Shown here piece after piece: positions 34,001 to 46,000 of a DNA stretch of 64,000 nucleotides; position 1 is the first letter of the stretch; every line of letters begins with the position of its first letter. The stretch is taken from contig OZ017753.1 in assembly GCA_963969365.1 (NCBI GenBank), forward strand, positions 372,001 through 436,000. The letters are read 5' to 3'. The notes under the pieces were generated by a model. The model worked only from the letters and a program-made list of their open reading frames with translations. It searched no databases and was not told the origin of the DNA. The DNA comes from Asterochloris sp. CNOR1. Lineage: Eukaryota; Chlorophyta; Trebouxiophyceae; Trebouxiales; Trebouxiaceae. The translations under genes were made by a program, and so were the position numbers.

Positions 34001-37000
34001 CTTGTCCAACAGCAGCAAGCTGCAGAATGCTTCCGAGCTGCCTGCTGCTGCAGTCATGCTGGTCGGGCCTTTCTGTGCACATCTCTGCCTGAGGCTGCAT
34101 CATTCTGCATGCTCTGATCTAGCCTGAAACCGGGAGCAACAGCAGGCCTGCTGCCATGGCAAGAGGTGCATGTGACAGCGGGCAAACATTATTTAGGCAG
34201 CCACCTGACGACTGCTGGCTGTGTAGGTCAGGGGCGAGGGCGAGTGGCCTCGCCTGAAGTTTGACATGAGGGAGTGCATCCTGCCACCGGTGCCAGTGGG
34301 CATCAGGGCAGAAGCACAGTTCTTCGTCATCAATGATGGTTATGACAACCTGGAGCTTAAGGTGAGCTTGTTTCCTTTTGCTAGCCTCATGGCAATCTCA
34401 GCTTGTTGGTACTGAAGCTATATGCATTGCAGCAAGCTGATGCCCTCAGCAGCAGGGGACCAGGGCAGCAGCTTGGGTGCTCACCTGCGCCACCAGCTGC
34501 ATGCCGAACATTGCAGATCCCCAGTGCTGGCCTTTTGGCATTGCCCTTCTTTTGCTGTGATCCTGCTTGGCAGCTCGCTGGAGCCTTAAAGCACCTTCAT
34601 GCTGCACATCAGCCCTGGACGGCTTGCAGGGCCGGCACAGTGCATTTTGCTGGTGGAAACTGCATGCCTGCCTCTAGACCAACGCAAAGCCTGCGCCTTC
34701 TTTCCATGCAGACCAGGCTGCCGGCTGATGAGCACCACCTCCCCCTGACCCTGGCCTTTCCCGAGGGCACCCTGATTGGGATAGCCAAGGAGCGCCTGCT
34801 CGTCTTAGTGGCCTGCACGGCCACCAGACCCACCAGCTTTACAGCCAACGTAGACTTCCTGGACGATGATGGCAAGCGCTACAGCCTGCCAGTTACAGGC
34901 ACCACCGACGCCTCGCTGCTCAGCATCAAGCCTTTTCTGGACGTGAGACCTTGCTGCAGCTGCTGATGGCATTTTGCAGATGTGGCTTGTAGCCAGAGAG
35001 GCCATGTGAGCATCTGATAAGTCTGCCTACGCAGAGCAAGCTTTGTGGTCCTAGCTTGTGTTCTTTTTGAGCACATCAGCCTTGCTGTGCAAAAGGCAGT
35101 TGTTTTGGCTGTCAGCCTTGCTATATTGTGTTTTCCCACATGCTGTGTGCATCACTGTCCAACGGCTGCACACAGCAAGGTCACCTGTCTTTGAAGCGTT
35201 GCAAAGTGGGGCAGTGCTGCCTGCAGGTCAATGCCGGTGAGCTACTGTGGCGCACCACAGACGCCTCTGCCGTGCTTCTGGACGAGTCGGTTCCCTACAC
35301 GCTGCCAGAGGCTGGCATGGACTCTATTGGGGCCACAGTTCCACCACTGGCTGTCAGCAAGTTCCTGGTGGCTGTGGCAGCCAAGGGGCCCTACCAGAGC
35401 ATTCCAAGCGAGATGGTGGCCTCAAAGGGCCGCCTCATGCTGGAGCTGGTGGAGCTCTTCTCGGGCAAGGCCGTGCCCAACAGGGTGTGTGCTCAACCAA
35501 GTGCCAGCCCTGCCTGCTGCTTACCTTGTGCAAAGAGGGCAACAACTAATTCCCCCATGCTGGAGCTGGTGGACCATCGTTATGGGCAAGGCTGTGCCCA
35601 ACGTGGGCCCTCATAGCAAATGGTCTGCTTTACAGAGTCCTTTGTGGGGCGACGCTGTGCTCCGCAGTGTGAGCAGGTGATGCAGAGCCACTCCGGCTGT
35701 TCGAAGAGACACATGCTGGAGTTGGCAGAGCCGTCCCTGGGGAAGGCTGACCCAGCGGAGTGAGCAGTTGTGGGACTGCTGACCTGAACTACATGCCTCT
35801 CTAGTGACATGCATGCCCACCCACACGGCTCCTGCTAGACTGGTGGAGCTGCCCTTGGGCAACAGGGCTGTGCCTAGCAGGCTTTTGTGGGCATAGGCAG
35901 TACAGTGCTGCATGATGCACAGAGGCCGGCTTAAAACTTACAATGGCTTATGCACAACAATGTGCCGAGAGAACAGTCTGTCTGAGGGCGCACAGCTTGC
36001 GTCTGCAGGAAATAATCTCAATGTGTCGGCACGCAACCAGCACGGTATGGGGCTATAATCTGTATCCCAGGGAAGCACATCTGCCCCACATCCTCTTGCA
36101 TTTGGCATGCTGACGGCCGACAGGACAGAGGCAGGCCTTTCAGGAGCTCATCTCTGGCAAGCCTGGCAAGCTCCTGCAGGCAAACAACTCGTCACCCAGC
36201 CGGTGGGTTGCCATCTATACAGGAGCCCACTTCCTGACATGCTTGGCATGTCTGTGCAGGTAGGCAGCTTGGCGGCCAACAAGAAGGAGGTGGCCCAGCT
36301 GCTGGTGGGGCAGTATGATGCCCTCCTGAGCTTCCTCAAGTCCCACGGCGCCCTGCTGAACGCAGTCAAGCCAGAGCTACTGCTGGACATTGAGGAGTTC
36401 AGGTCTGGCCTGACAGCAGGCTCTGGGCACCAGTCACACACCAAAGGCCTGCCAGGGATGACTTGGTGTGCAGTCACCCAACTGTACACACAGCATGTGC
36501 TCAGAGCAGCAGCCAGCCTGTAGCACTTGCGGGCAGCAGCATCAACCCTTGCTTCTGGCAGATTGCCGTGCAGCCATGATCGGGGCTCGCTGAGACCTGC
36601 CAGCCTCTGGTCAGCCTCTGTGAGGACCAGTGCAGTACATTCTCAACCTTTTTAGATTTACATTGCTTGCATGTAGACAGATTGTTTCACAGCCTTGATA
36701 GGGCCTCTGGACTGAGGCCAGCAATGTGAAGCCTTATGTGGCACCTCTGCATGTCAGTTCCCAAAGTGTTACAGTGGGCGAGGGCTTTGCTGTGGACAGA
36801 TGTTGTTGCTGCATGTGTTGCAGGACCATCCTGGCAAAGAAGGACGCCAAGGTGGTGACTGAGGCCGATGCAGAGGAGATGGAGTTCTGGTACCAGCTTG
36901 AGGACGACTATGAGATCATCTCATTCAAGGCTTGGAACGCAGTCATGTCTCAGGTGCAGCCCCTGACTCTTGCGAGGCAGTACTGCATTACCTGACTCTA

Positions 37001-40000
37001 CATGGAAAGCACCTCTGCGCAGCAAGCGCATGAGCCGTGCACACTTGTGAGGGCTGAACATCAAATTGTGCTGCAATGCAGCGTTGCTGTCATGTTGTAG
37101 GTGCAGATGAGGTCCTACTTGGAGTGCACTGCGTGCACTGAAATATGCTATGTGCTCACTCTACATGGCCCTCCGCAAGTCGATAGCTTTGGCCTGTAGG
37201 CCTGAGCTGCAGCGGGTGTAAGATCACTTGGCGCCCGCGCCACCGCCACAGCGCATGGAAAGCTGCATCAAGGGCATAGTCATAGTCACAGAATTCATTG
37301 AAAAGTGGCTGCCTGGCTGCAGCCTTGCTCAATAGATAACCTAATCACCCTGCAGGGCTGAGCTGATGATGCCCCTGCAGATGCTGAAGATCTTCGTGCT
37401 GGCCAGGGTGACTCCCAAGTCCTTCAAAGCTCTGCCAGGACTGGAGGGCTGCCAGCTGCCGCCTGACAGCACATTGCTGGGCAGCAATGTTTACAGTACA
37501 GCAGAGTCTGTGCTGCTGGCATGGCTGACGGTACACCTCTCCAAGGTGAGCAGGCAGTTGCTTCAAGTCTTATGAAGTCTGGCTGCACCAGCCTGCTGCT
37601 CTTTTTGCCTGCGTCCAGACATCACCACAAGCCCAGCAGCACAACTGGCTTACAATACCCCTGCTCACTGCCTGCCATCAGCCATTCTGCTGACTCATAG
37701 CTTCTGTCCATCATCCTGGCATTCAGCAATGCTGGTCTGCCACCCTGCCCATGGCTGCCAGGCAGGTTCCACAATGTCTTTGATGCCAATCAGCCCTGAA
37801 GGCTGGCCCTGTATGCTTCTCTGCCATCCTGCAGGTGCTGCCCATGGCTGCCAGGCGGATCCAGAACTTTGATGCTGACCTGCGCAGCGGGCTGGCCCTG
37901 TATGCTGTGCTGGTGAGCCACTGGCCGGAGCTGGCGCGCCTGGGGCCCAAGCTGAAGACAGCTCCAGCCGATGAGGGGCACTTGCGAGACAATGCCACCA
38001 TTGTGGTCAAGCTGGTGGAGACACTGCAGCTACCCTACAGCCTGCAGGTCAGACTGAGCAGCTGTACTGCATGCATAGCAGCTCCACTCTTCATACCAAA
38101 GCGCAAGACGCAAGACCAGTCGGGCGGGGGCTGCCTATGCTTTGGGTCCTGCAGGTGGTGCACGTATGGCTTGCTGCACAGGAAGCTTGGTTGAGGTCCT
38201 GATGGCAGTCACCGAATATATCTGTGACCATCTCATCTCGCTATGGCCGGTCCAGTTCTGAGCGCCCTCAGGTTGGGTTCAGTCCAAGATGTGTGTGGGT
38301 ACCTGCTTAGCTGCATCCTGCGCCATCTGGCAGACATCCTGGATATTGCGAGGGTGTTTCTGCAGGTGGACGACATCCTGAAGCCCAATGCGCTGGACAT
38401 GCTGCTCTTTGTGCTCTATCTCTACCAGGCACTGCCTCAGCTGGTGCCGCGTGCCACAGTGGAGTTCATGGGCAGGCTGCAGGAGAAGCAGGTAAGCATG
38501 ATCCTGAGCCAGCTTCCACACAGATGTCAGAAGGTCAGAGTTCACCGCTCCCTGCAGCATAGTTAGGCATTAGGCATCCTGGGTACAGAAGCTGCTGCAG
38601 GACTTTCTGCAGTTGCTCAGGTGCCCCTGAACACGGCATGCAGCAGGCTCTGCATGAAGGACAGATTTGCTGAGCCCTTGATATCCACCTCCTTTTTCTT
38701 GGCTCAGTTGTGAAGCACGTTCTGTACCTGCCCCATCTGCTGGCCGCCAGCTTTTGAGGCAGGTCATCAGCAATCCAGCTCTCAATTTGCCTGCTGTGTC
38801 CTGCATGTGGCTCTCACCTCTGTGTGCCTTAGCAGACCCAGGGGGCTTGCATGTAGGTACATGTTTGTGAGGTCAATGGCCAGCATACTGCCTGCACTGC
38901 TCGTTTTGTGTGCTTCAACTCTCTGTCCGTTTGCTCACTGATGGGGGCATACTTTCTGGTGAAGCTGATTGACATCAGCGACGCAGCCCAGCAAGCCACT
39001 TGCATTGGCCTGTATGTGTCCCACTCTCTCTGCACCAACGGGGCTACATACAGGCCAAGCTCAGTGCAGTCAGCAACTCAGCCAGCAAGCTGCCTGCCTC
39101 CCTCGCCTTGCATGTGTCCCTTGCATTTCATTGCCTTGCTGCACTGACAGGCTCTGCATGCAGGTCAAGCATATTGAGGTCAGCAACCCCACTAGATAAA
39201 TTCTGTCGCTGCCCTGCAATCCATGCTGCAAGTCCCCATTCTGTTTGCAATGCCCCACCCATTTGTGACTCCACCAGGCTTCCATGCGGGTCAACTTGAC
39301 GCAGATCAGCAACCAGCCAGCTGCCTCACCTCAGAGTGCATGCTGCTTACGCATCAGCTTTGCATACAGGTGAAATACATCGAGGTCAGCAACCCAGCCA
39401 GCAAGCCAATTGCCTACACTGCCCGGTTGGAGGGGCACTCAGACTTTGCACTGGAGGCGCCCACCATCAGGATCGAGCCCAAGGGGTCTACCCGCATTGC
39501 AGTGCTGTGCAAGTCCAGCACCACTAACCCTCAGGTGCATGCGGGGGATTTGCAGTGGTGCTGCAGCTTGCCTCGATGATTTCTGGGGGGCCCAGGTGAT
39601 GCATAAAGGTTGTCGGTACTAATTGAAAGGGTCCGGCAGGGATTGCAGCTGGCCAGCTGCAATCTGCCTGGCAAAGCCTGCTGTTGGTCAGAGCTTCTAA
39701 GAGCCAGATGGAGTTGGGCTCCAGTGACCAGACAGCAGTTTGCAATGCTTTTAATGGGTATGTGGAACAGCCTCTGTCTGCTGCAGACCTCCAAGCTCAT
39801 TCTGACCAGCAAGCGAGATGGCAGTGCCCTAGCAGCTACCATGGTGTTTGCCCTCAGAGCTGAGGTGGACGCCAGGGGGCCTCTGAAACGATTCAAGGCA
39901 GATGCCCAGTTGTATGAGTTCAAGGAGTTTGAGGTCAAGCTGACCAACCCCTTCCAGGTGAAGCCTGCAGAGCTCGAAATTGCCTGGCAGCATTGGCTAG

Positions 40001-43000
40001 AGCTTGAGAACCCCATATGGTCCTATGTCCTGCGTGCATAGCAGTGGCGTGCCAGATCCTTTGTCCCTTAGGCTTTTGCCCACTAGGCTTGCCCCACAGG
40101 GTGCTGCTGCAAACAGAACGAGTCACAATCCCGCCTCTGGACATGTTCCAAGGCAAGCGTGCTGCAGTAGCCACCTCTGTTCTGCAGGTGGATTGTGAGT
40201 TCACCATCAGAGTTGTGCATGCAGCAGCTGCAGAGCTGGACCTCGCTCGCTTGGCAGGGACTGACAGGAAGAGGACAGCTGCTCAGAGGTGGGCATTGTT
40301 TGGAGCGAATGGAGGAGCTGCCTCCTGGACTTTGTGTGCCCAGTCTGGAGCAGATATGGGAGCTGCCTCCTTGAGGTGCCGGTTGTGACCCTCTGCAACA
40401 ATTCCTAAGCAGGTTGAAGACCCCTAAGTTTGAAACAGTCGTGGTGGCACACCTGAGAGCTGTTTGCATGTGCCTCACTGGCGTGTGCACACTGCAATGA
40501 ATGCACAGCTCTGCATTGGCCTCTCTGCAGCAAGAAATTAGGTTGTTTGTGCCAGATATTCCAATGCACAGCTCCGCATGCAGGAGCAAGAAGAATCAGA
40601 AAGACCTCCAAGACAGTGAGGAGAAGCCCAGGTGCTTCCCCAATCCCTTTGGAGTGGACAAGCTCAGGATACGGCTGAAGGTCAGGATTGAGATAGCTAT
40701 GCTTCAAGACTCAGCTGCCATTACACATGCAGCAAGATTGCACTTCACTTCTGTGCCCCACAGACAAGAGGGGCTCTCAGCTGCTGTGCTTTGTAACGCA
40801 TAGCATTGTCATCTGTTGTGGAGCGTGGTGGTGCTCAAGATCTGAGCTGGGATCTTGCTATTCATGGGGCCTCTCTGCTGCAGGCAAATGCAGAGGAGAC
40901 TCTGCGGGCAGCCTTCCTGCCCTTCACTCTAGAGAGCCACGTCTGCTGTATTGTTTTTGAGGACCTGCAATGCGGCAAATTTGTGTATGAGGTCTCAGGA
41001 GAGACCAGGCTGCCACCGGTTTTCAAGGAGTACAAGTTTCAGGTGAACCAGAAGACATGAGAATGGTACATTTAGAACGATTGCTGTTCCTGGTTGGCCC
41101 AGCTGACTCGATGCCTGGGCCACGACAATGCAGCAGCCACACCTGGCACCGACATCCTCACCATTTTGCAGCCACAGCCAATGCACCTGCACAAAGCAGT
41201 AAAAGGAGGGTTGGGCCTTCAAGTCCAGCTGAGGCCATGCCAACCCTGTCTCAAGCAGGCAACGTGCCCAACTGACGAGGGCAGGTGGCATGTTGCCAGC
41301 AACTCAGCTTCCTATCAGAAGCTCCCTCTGCTGTCCGGCAGGGTTGCCACGAGCACAGAAGCGTCCTTACCGGGCTGCCTTTGAACATCTCTGTCCAGAA
41401 GCTGTCACATGTGCCTTGCGTTAGGCGGCAGGCCCCACACCCTCATGCTGCTTGCTGCGCCTGCAGGTGGCAGCGGAGGGTGCGCAGGTACGGGACATCC
41501 AGCTGCCCTGGGCCAATGGGCAGATTGAGGCTGCTCGGCGGGCATTCCTCGATAAGCACCCCAACAACAAGCACAAGGACCAGTCTCAGCTGGCCAAGGG
41601 CGATAGTGAGCGAGCACTCCCTGACTTGGATGAGGTTTGCCCCACACGTAACAGAGGGGAGTGTTTTCAAGCTGATTGGCCTGGGCCGCAGGTTGCTGTG
41701 CGCCACTTTGCAGTGGCGACAAATTGTGCTTCGGCAAGCGTCACTCACATCCTGAGGTAGAGTTTACGGCTGAATGCTAAGCGTCACGTGTTGTCATTCT
41801 CTGAAGCAGGCAGCCTTTCTAACAAGGGAGTGCTGAGCTCGCTTTTGGTTGTGATACCTGCTGGTGATCTGCTGGGCTGGCGTGACACACCAAGGGCCGA
41901 CTGTGTTTGCCAGGCTTTGGTGACCTGATTTGAGCTGGTCTTGCAGGCGATGGCCCCACTGCCATCACCTTTGCCGTTGACAAGAGCAACACGCGTGTGG
42001 AAACAATGGAGACCATGCTGCTGTACAAGAGCATCACAGCTGCTCCCAAAGCTGTTGCTGAGCCAGCAGGGGAGGCCACTGGAGGTGCAGGTGACTCGTC
42101 CGTACATGCAGTTGCGCCACACAGCAGGTTGCGGCTGCCCAAACTCACTGTCGCCCTACATGCCTACGCTGCTGAGCATCGTTGTGTGAGATTGCACACC
42201 ACAAAGCCTTGCTTGTATGCAGACACGGGCGTAGCTGTCAGGACACTGGGAGGGCAGCTGCAAGGGCTCTGCCTGTTCCAGCTCTTCTGGATATGCAGAG
42301 CATGTGTGAGCAAGCACTTCATCAGCAGGCATCATTTCGCTCAACCCCTGCTGCCCACATGCAGGTATCAGTGACGCTGCACGTGCAGCAGAGAGCCCCC
42401 CGCCCAACACGCTGCGCCTGGTGCTGCACCCTGTCGGGGCAGGGCAGTACCCCTGCCGGGTGCTGCTGCAGAGTGCAAGGGATGTGCGTCTGCTGGAGGT
42501 GGAGTTCACAGCCGTCAAGACGGGGCAGACTGTTGTACTCGAGTTTGACAGCCCTGCCAGGGAAAGAGTTGTGCAGGAGGTGAGGCATAGGGCATGCACA
42601 CTGTCGCCCGGATGAGGGAGGCTGCTGTGCCTGACACCCTTGCAATGGAGAAGGTAGCGCAGGAAGGGGAGCTGCTCTGCATGCACACAGCCGTCAAGGT
42701 GGGGCCGGCGGCCGTGCTGAAACTCTGACAAGCCTGCCAGGAAGAGGGCCGTGCAGGAGCTGAGCTGCTGTTCTGGGGCAGGTGGGGTTACATACAGTCA
42801 CCAGGCTGGGGTTGTATCTCTCAGCCAGCAAGACGGTTATGCAGGCAGTGCCGGAACTCATGATGTGGTCATGGGTGGGCTGTCCGTGCCATGCATGTGT
42901 GTCAGACCCTTATGCTGATGTCTGGCTGCAAGGATGGGAGTGTAAAGCTTGGCACCCCTGCCATGGTGGACACGCACAATTTGAAGGTGTGCGGGAGTGC

Positions 43001-46000
43001 ACCCAGGCTCAGGTGGCTGCTGCAGCCCACCTGTGGCAGACAACTAGCCATGCTGTCCTGTAATTTTGGCTCCTGCGGTGGTGGCAGGCCTGCCGCTGCT
43101 GCACGCTGCGTTTTGAGTGCAGACCTGTGCTGCGCTGCACCACGTCACAACCGGCCTGCACGTCTGGTGCCTGCAGATCCCCATAGTGAACCCTGGCGCT
43201 GCCTCTCTCACAGTCACTGCAGACTGCCGTGGGGAGGCCTTCAGTGGTCCGCGCACCTTTGAGGTGCCGCCGGGCATGACCCTGGGTTACCCACTCACCT
43301 TCTCTGCCCCTTGGATCGGGGAATATGCTGGCGCGCTGGAGATGAGCTTTGCTGCCACAGGTGGGGTGCCTGCAAGTTGCACCAATGACAGGGTTTCCTG
43401 CCTGCCTGCCTGTCACAGGCAGAGGTGCTGCCACAGGTACGGCAAAGGATGCTGCCGCTTGGCTTGCAAGCATACTTTTACAGGAAGGTGCTACATGCTG
43501 TGTGGGCTTGCCGAAGATGAGCCTGCTGCCGCCCGGGGGAGTTGCTGCCTGCCACAGGGCGTCATCAGCTACAAGGCTCCTGCCACAGGGGTGCCTCATT
43601 GCCTTGGGTGGTGACACTGTCGTGGGTGGTGGCGTCACAGACTTGCCACTTGGCCTCGGGCACACAATAAGTGCAACTAGCCTGTTTCGTTCCCCTGCAG
43701 GCGAGAAGAACACCTATGCCCTGCTGGGCAAGGCGACTGACCCTGTGGCAGAGGGCCACATTGTGCTGGACTGCCAGGCGCGCACCCACCAGGGCAAGCG
43801 TGTGGCCGTGCCCAACGTGGTGCCCAAGAAGGCAGCTGAGTACAGGTATGCTGTGGTACCCTGTGCGAATTGCTGGGGGTGCAGCCCCGAGGCTTTTGTG
43901 TCTCAGGCTCGAAGAAGAATGGGGCAGCAGATACTGTGTCTTGCACAGGTGGGGTGTTTTGCAATCCTCTAAGGCCCAGCCCAGGCGCTGCCTTGCCTTC
44001 TGGGGTGTCAGTGCTCGCAGAAGAGAGGGCACGCCCCATGCACCAGAGGCTGCATGGGAGCACTGACGCTCCCAAAGAGGGAGCACACCCTGTGCAGCCC
44101 CTGCCAGTGGAAAGCCGCCTGCAGGCTGCGCTTCAAAGGAACCAATGCTGCATCCTGACCATGTCTCTCTTCCTCTGCAGGATCTTCAGCGACCTGGACT
44201 GTGTGGGGGGCAAGGACTCTGTGACCGTGCAGCCTGGTCAGACAGGGACGTACACGCTGCATGTTGTGGCGCCGCGGCCAGGGATGATCCAGGGGAGCGT
44301 GACATTCATGGCAGAGTCAGGTGAGTAGGGCCGGGACTGCAATGCATTTGGTCCAACAAGGTGGTTCAGGCAGAATGGGTCATGGCAGAGAGATTTGCTG
44401 AAGCATCTAGCGACCATGCATGAGCAGTGCAGGTCAGTGTGGAGGTCAGAGCTGCCAGCAGGGCCACATCTGTGGCGCTCTCTCTCACAGCAAGCTCTGA
44501 CAGCTATCATGCATGCAAAGTTACAAGGCCTCGTCCACACCTTTTATGAGCTGAGCAGCCAAAGTGCGCAGCTAGGAGGATCACTTTCTGCTGGCCGGAT
44601 GCAGCACCCCGGGCTAGCTGGTGGCCCACCCCATCAGTGCACGGACTGTCTCAGCAACATAGTCGCAACTTCCTGGCCTCAGCGCCAAGCAGGGAGGGCC
44701 CCAGCTCACTCCAACTTCCCTGCCGCTGCAGGGCACTACATCTGGTACTACCTGACCCTGAACGTGACAGAGGCGCCGCCCATCGCAACCATTGACGTCT
44801 CCGCTGCCGTGCGCAAGGCCGTCGCGGTGCAGCTGGACATCAGCAACCCCCTGAACGAGCCTGCCAGCTTCAGTGTTGCCTACGGCAGCAATATGCTGGT
44901 CGGCCCACGGCATGTGGCCCTCGCGCCGCTGCAGTCCATGCACTTTGAACTGTTCTATGCACCGCTGCTGCCAGGGGACAGCGAGGCAGAGCTCGTCTTC
45001 TCCAGCATCAAGGTGTGCTGGGCTTACAGGCTGCAGGTGGTTCCAGTCCCTGACGCTGCAGAGGCAGGAGGAGACCATGTTTGCTGGCTTGCTTGTGGCT
45101 TGCAGTTGTAGCTGCTCTTTGTGCCCCTGCTGCCTGCTGACGGCAAGGCAGAGCTTGTTCTCTCCAGCATCAAGTTAGGCACGGTGTGTTGATGTGGCTA
45201 GGGGACCTGCCTTTTATGAGCTTCCTCACACCCTACTGACTCAGGAGCCTAGCATGGCAGATCCAGCACCCTGTTGTGCAAGCATGCCGCTGCCCTGTGG
45301 CTGCCTGTACCGTCTGCAGCTAACCTGGACCAGGCACCTGTAATCTTTGACTGCCCTGTTTGCCAGGCAGCGGTTGAGAAAGTACATGACGCCCTATTTG
45401 CAGCATCTGAGTGCTTGCAGCAGCAAGCATGCCTGCCTGAACCTGGGAGCTCTCTCTGTCCCAACCACCTTGGCCAGTTACTACTGTCACTGGGCTTGCA
45501 AATCTGGTAGGCCTGCCTGTTGTGGAGCATCACCATCAGACGTCTTGTGTGACCTGCCCTGCGCACGCCTACACATCTACCATGCCTGCTGCAGCTGGGC
45601 AACTTCTCATACATCATCAAGATGCACGCCGACGATGCGCCCGCGGAGGTACTGCCTGAGCAGTCCGCACAGCTGGGCTGCACCGCACGGCAGACTGTCG
45701 AGATCCAGAACCCCACAGAGGACGACGCAGTCCTGGAGGTCTCCAGCAGCAACCCTCACAACTTCATTGTGGGGTCGCCGGCCCTCATGCTGGGCCCTTA
45801 CGGGGTGGGGCACCTCACGATTGAATATCTCCCAAGCTCCCTCAGTGAGTGGTACCCTGGCTATGTACGTTGGCCAGAGACGGGGCGACTGAGGGTTTCT
45901 TGTCAGAGCCTTGAGATGGGACCAGGCACCTCACCATGCCGAGCTCCCTGATTGAGTGAAGCCCTGGCTGCGTGACCTGGCTGCGATCCAAACTAATGCC

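Noticed and set aside
38955-39415. The five exon-start copies as five true tandem exons
   Set aside because: The upstream copies lose frame, carry stops and lack matching donors; only the 39370 copy continues into conserved CFAP47 sequence.
43677-44086. Overlapping minus-strand open frames
   Set aside because: Antisense shadows of the CFAP47 exons at 43701-43846 and nearby GC-rich intron sequence.
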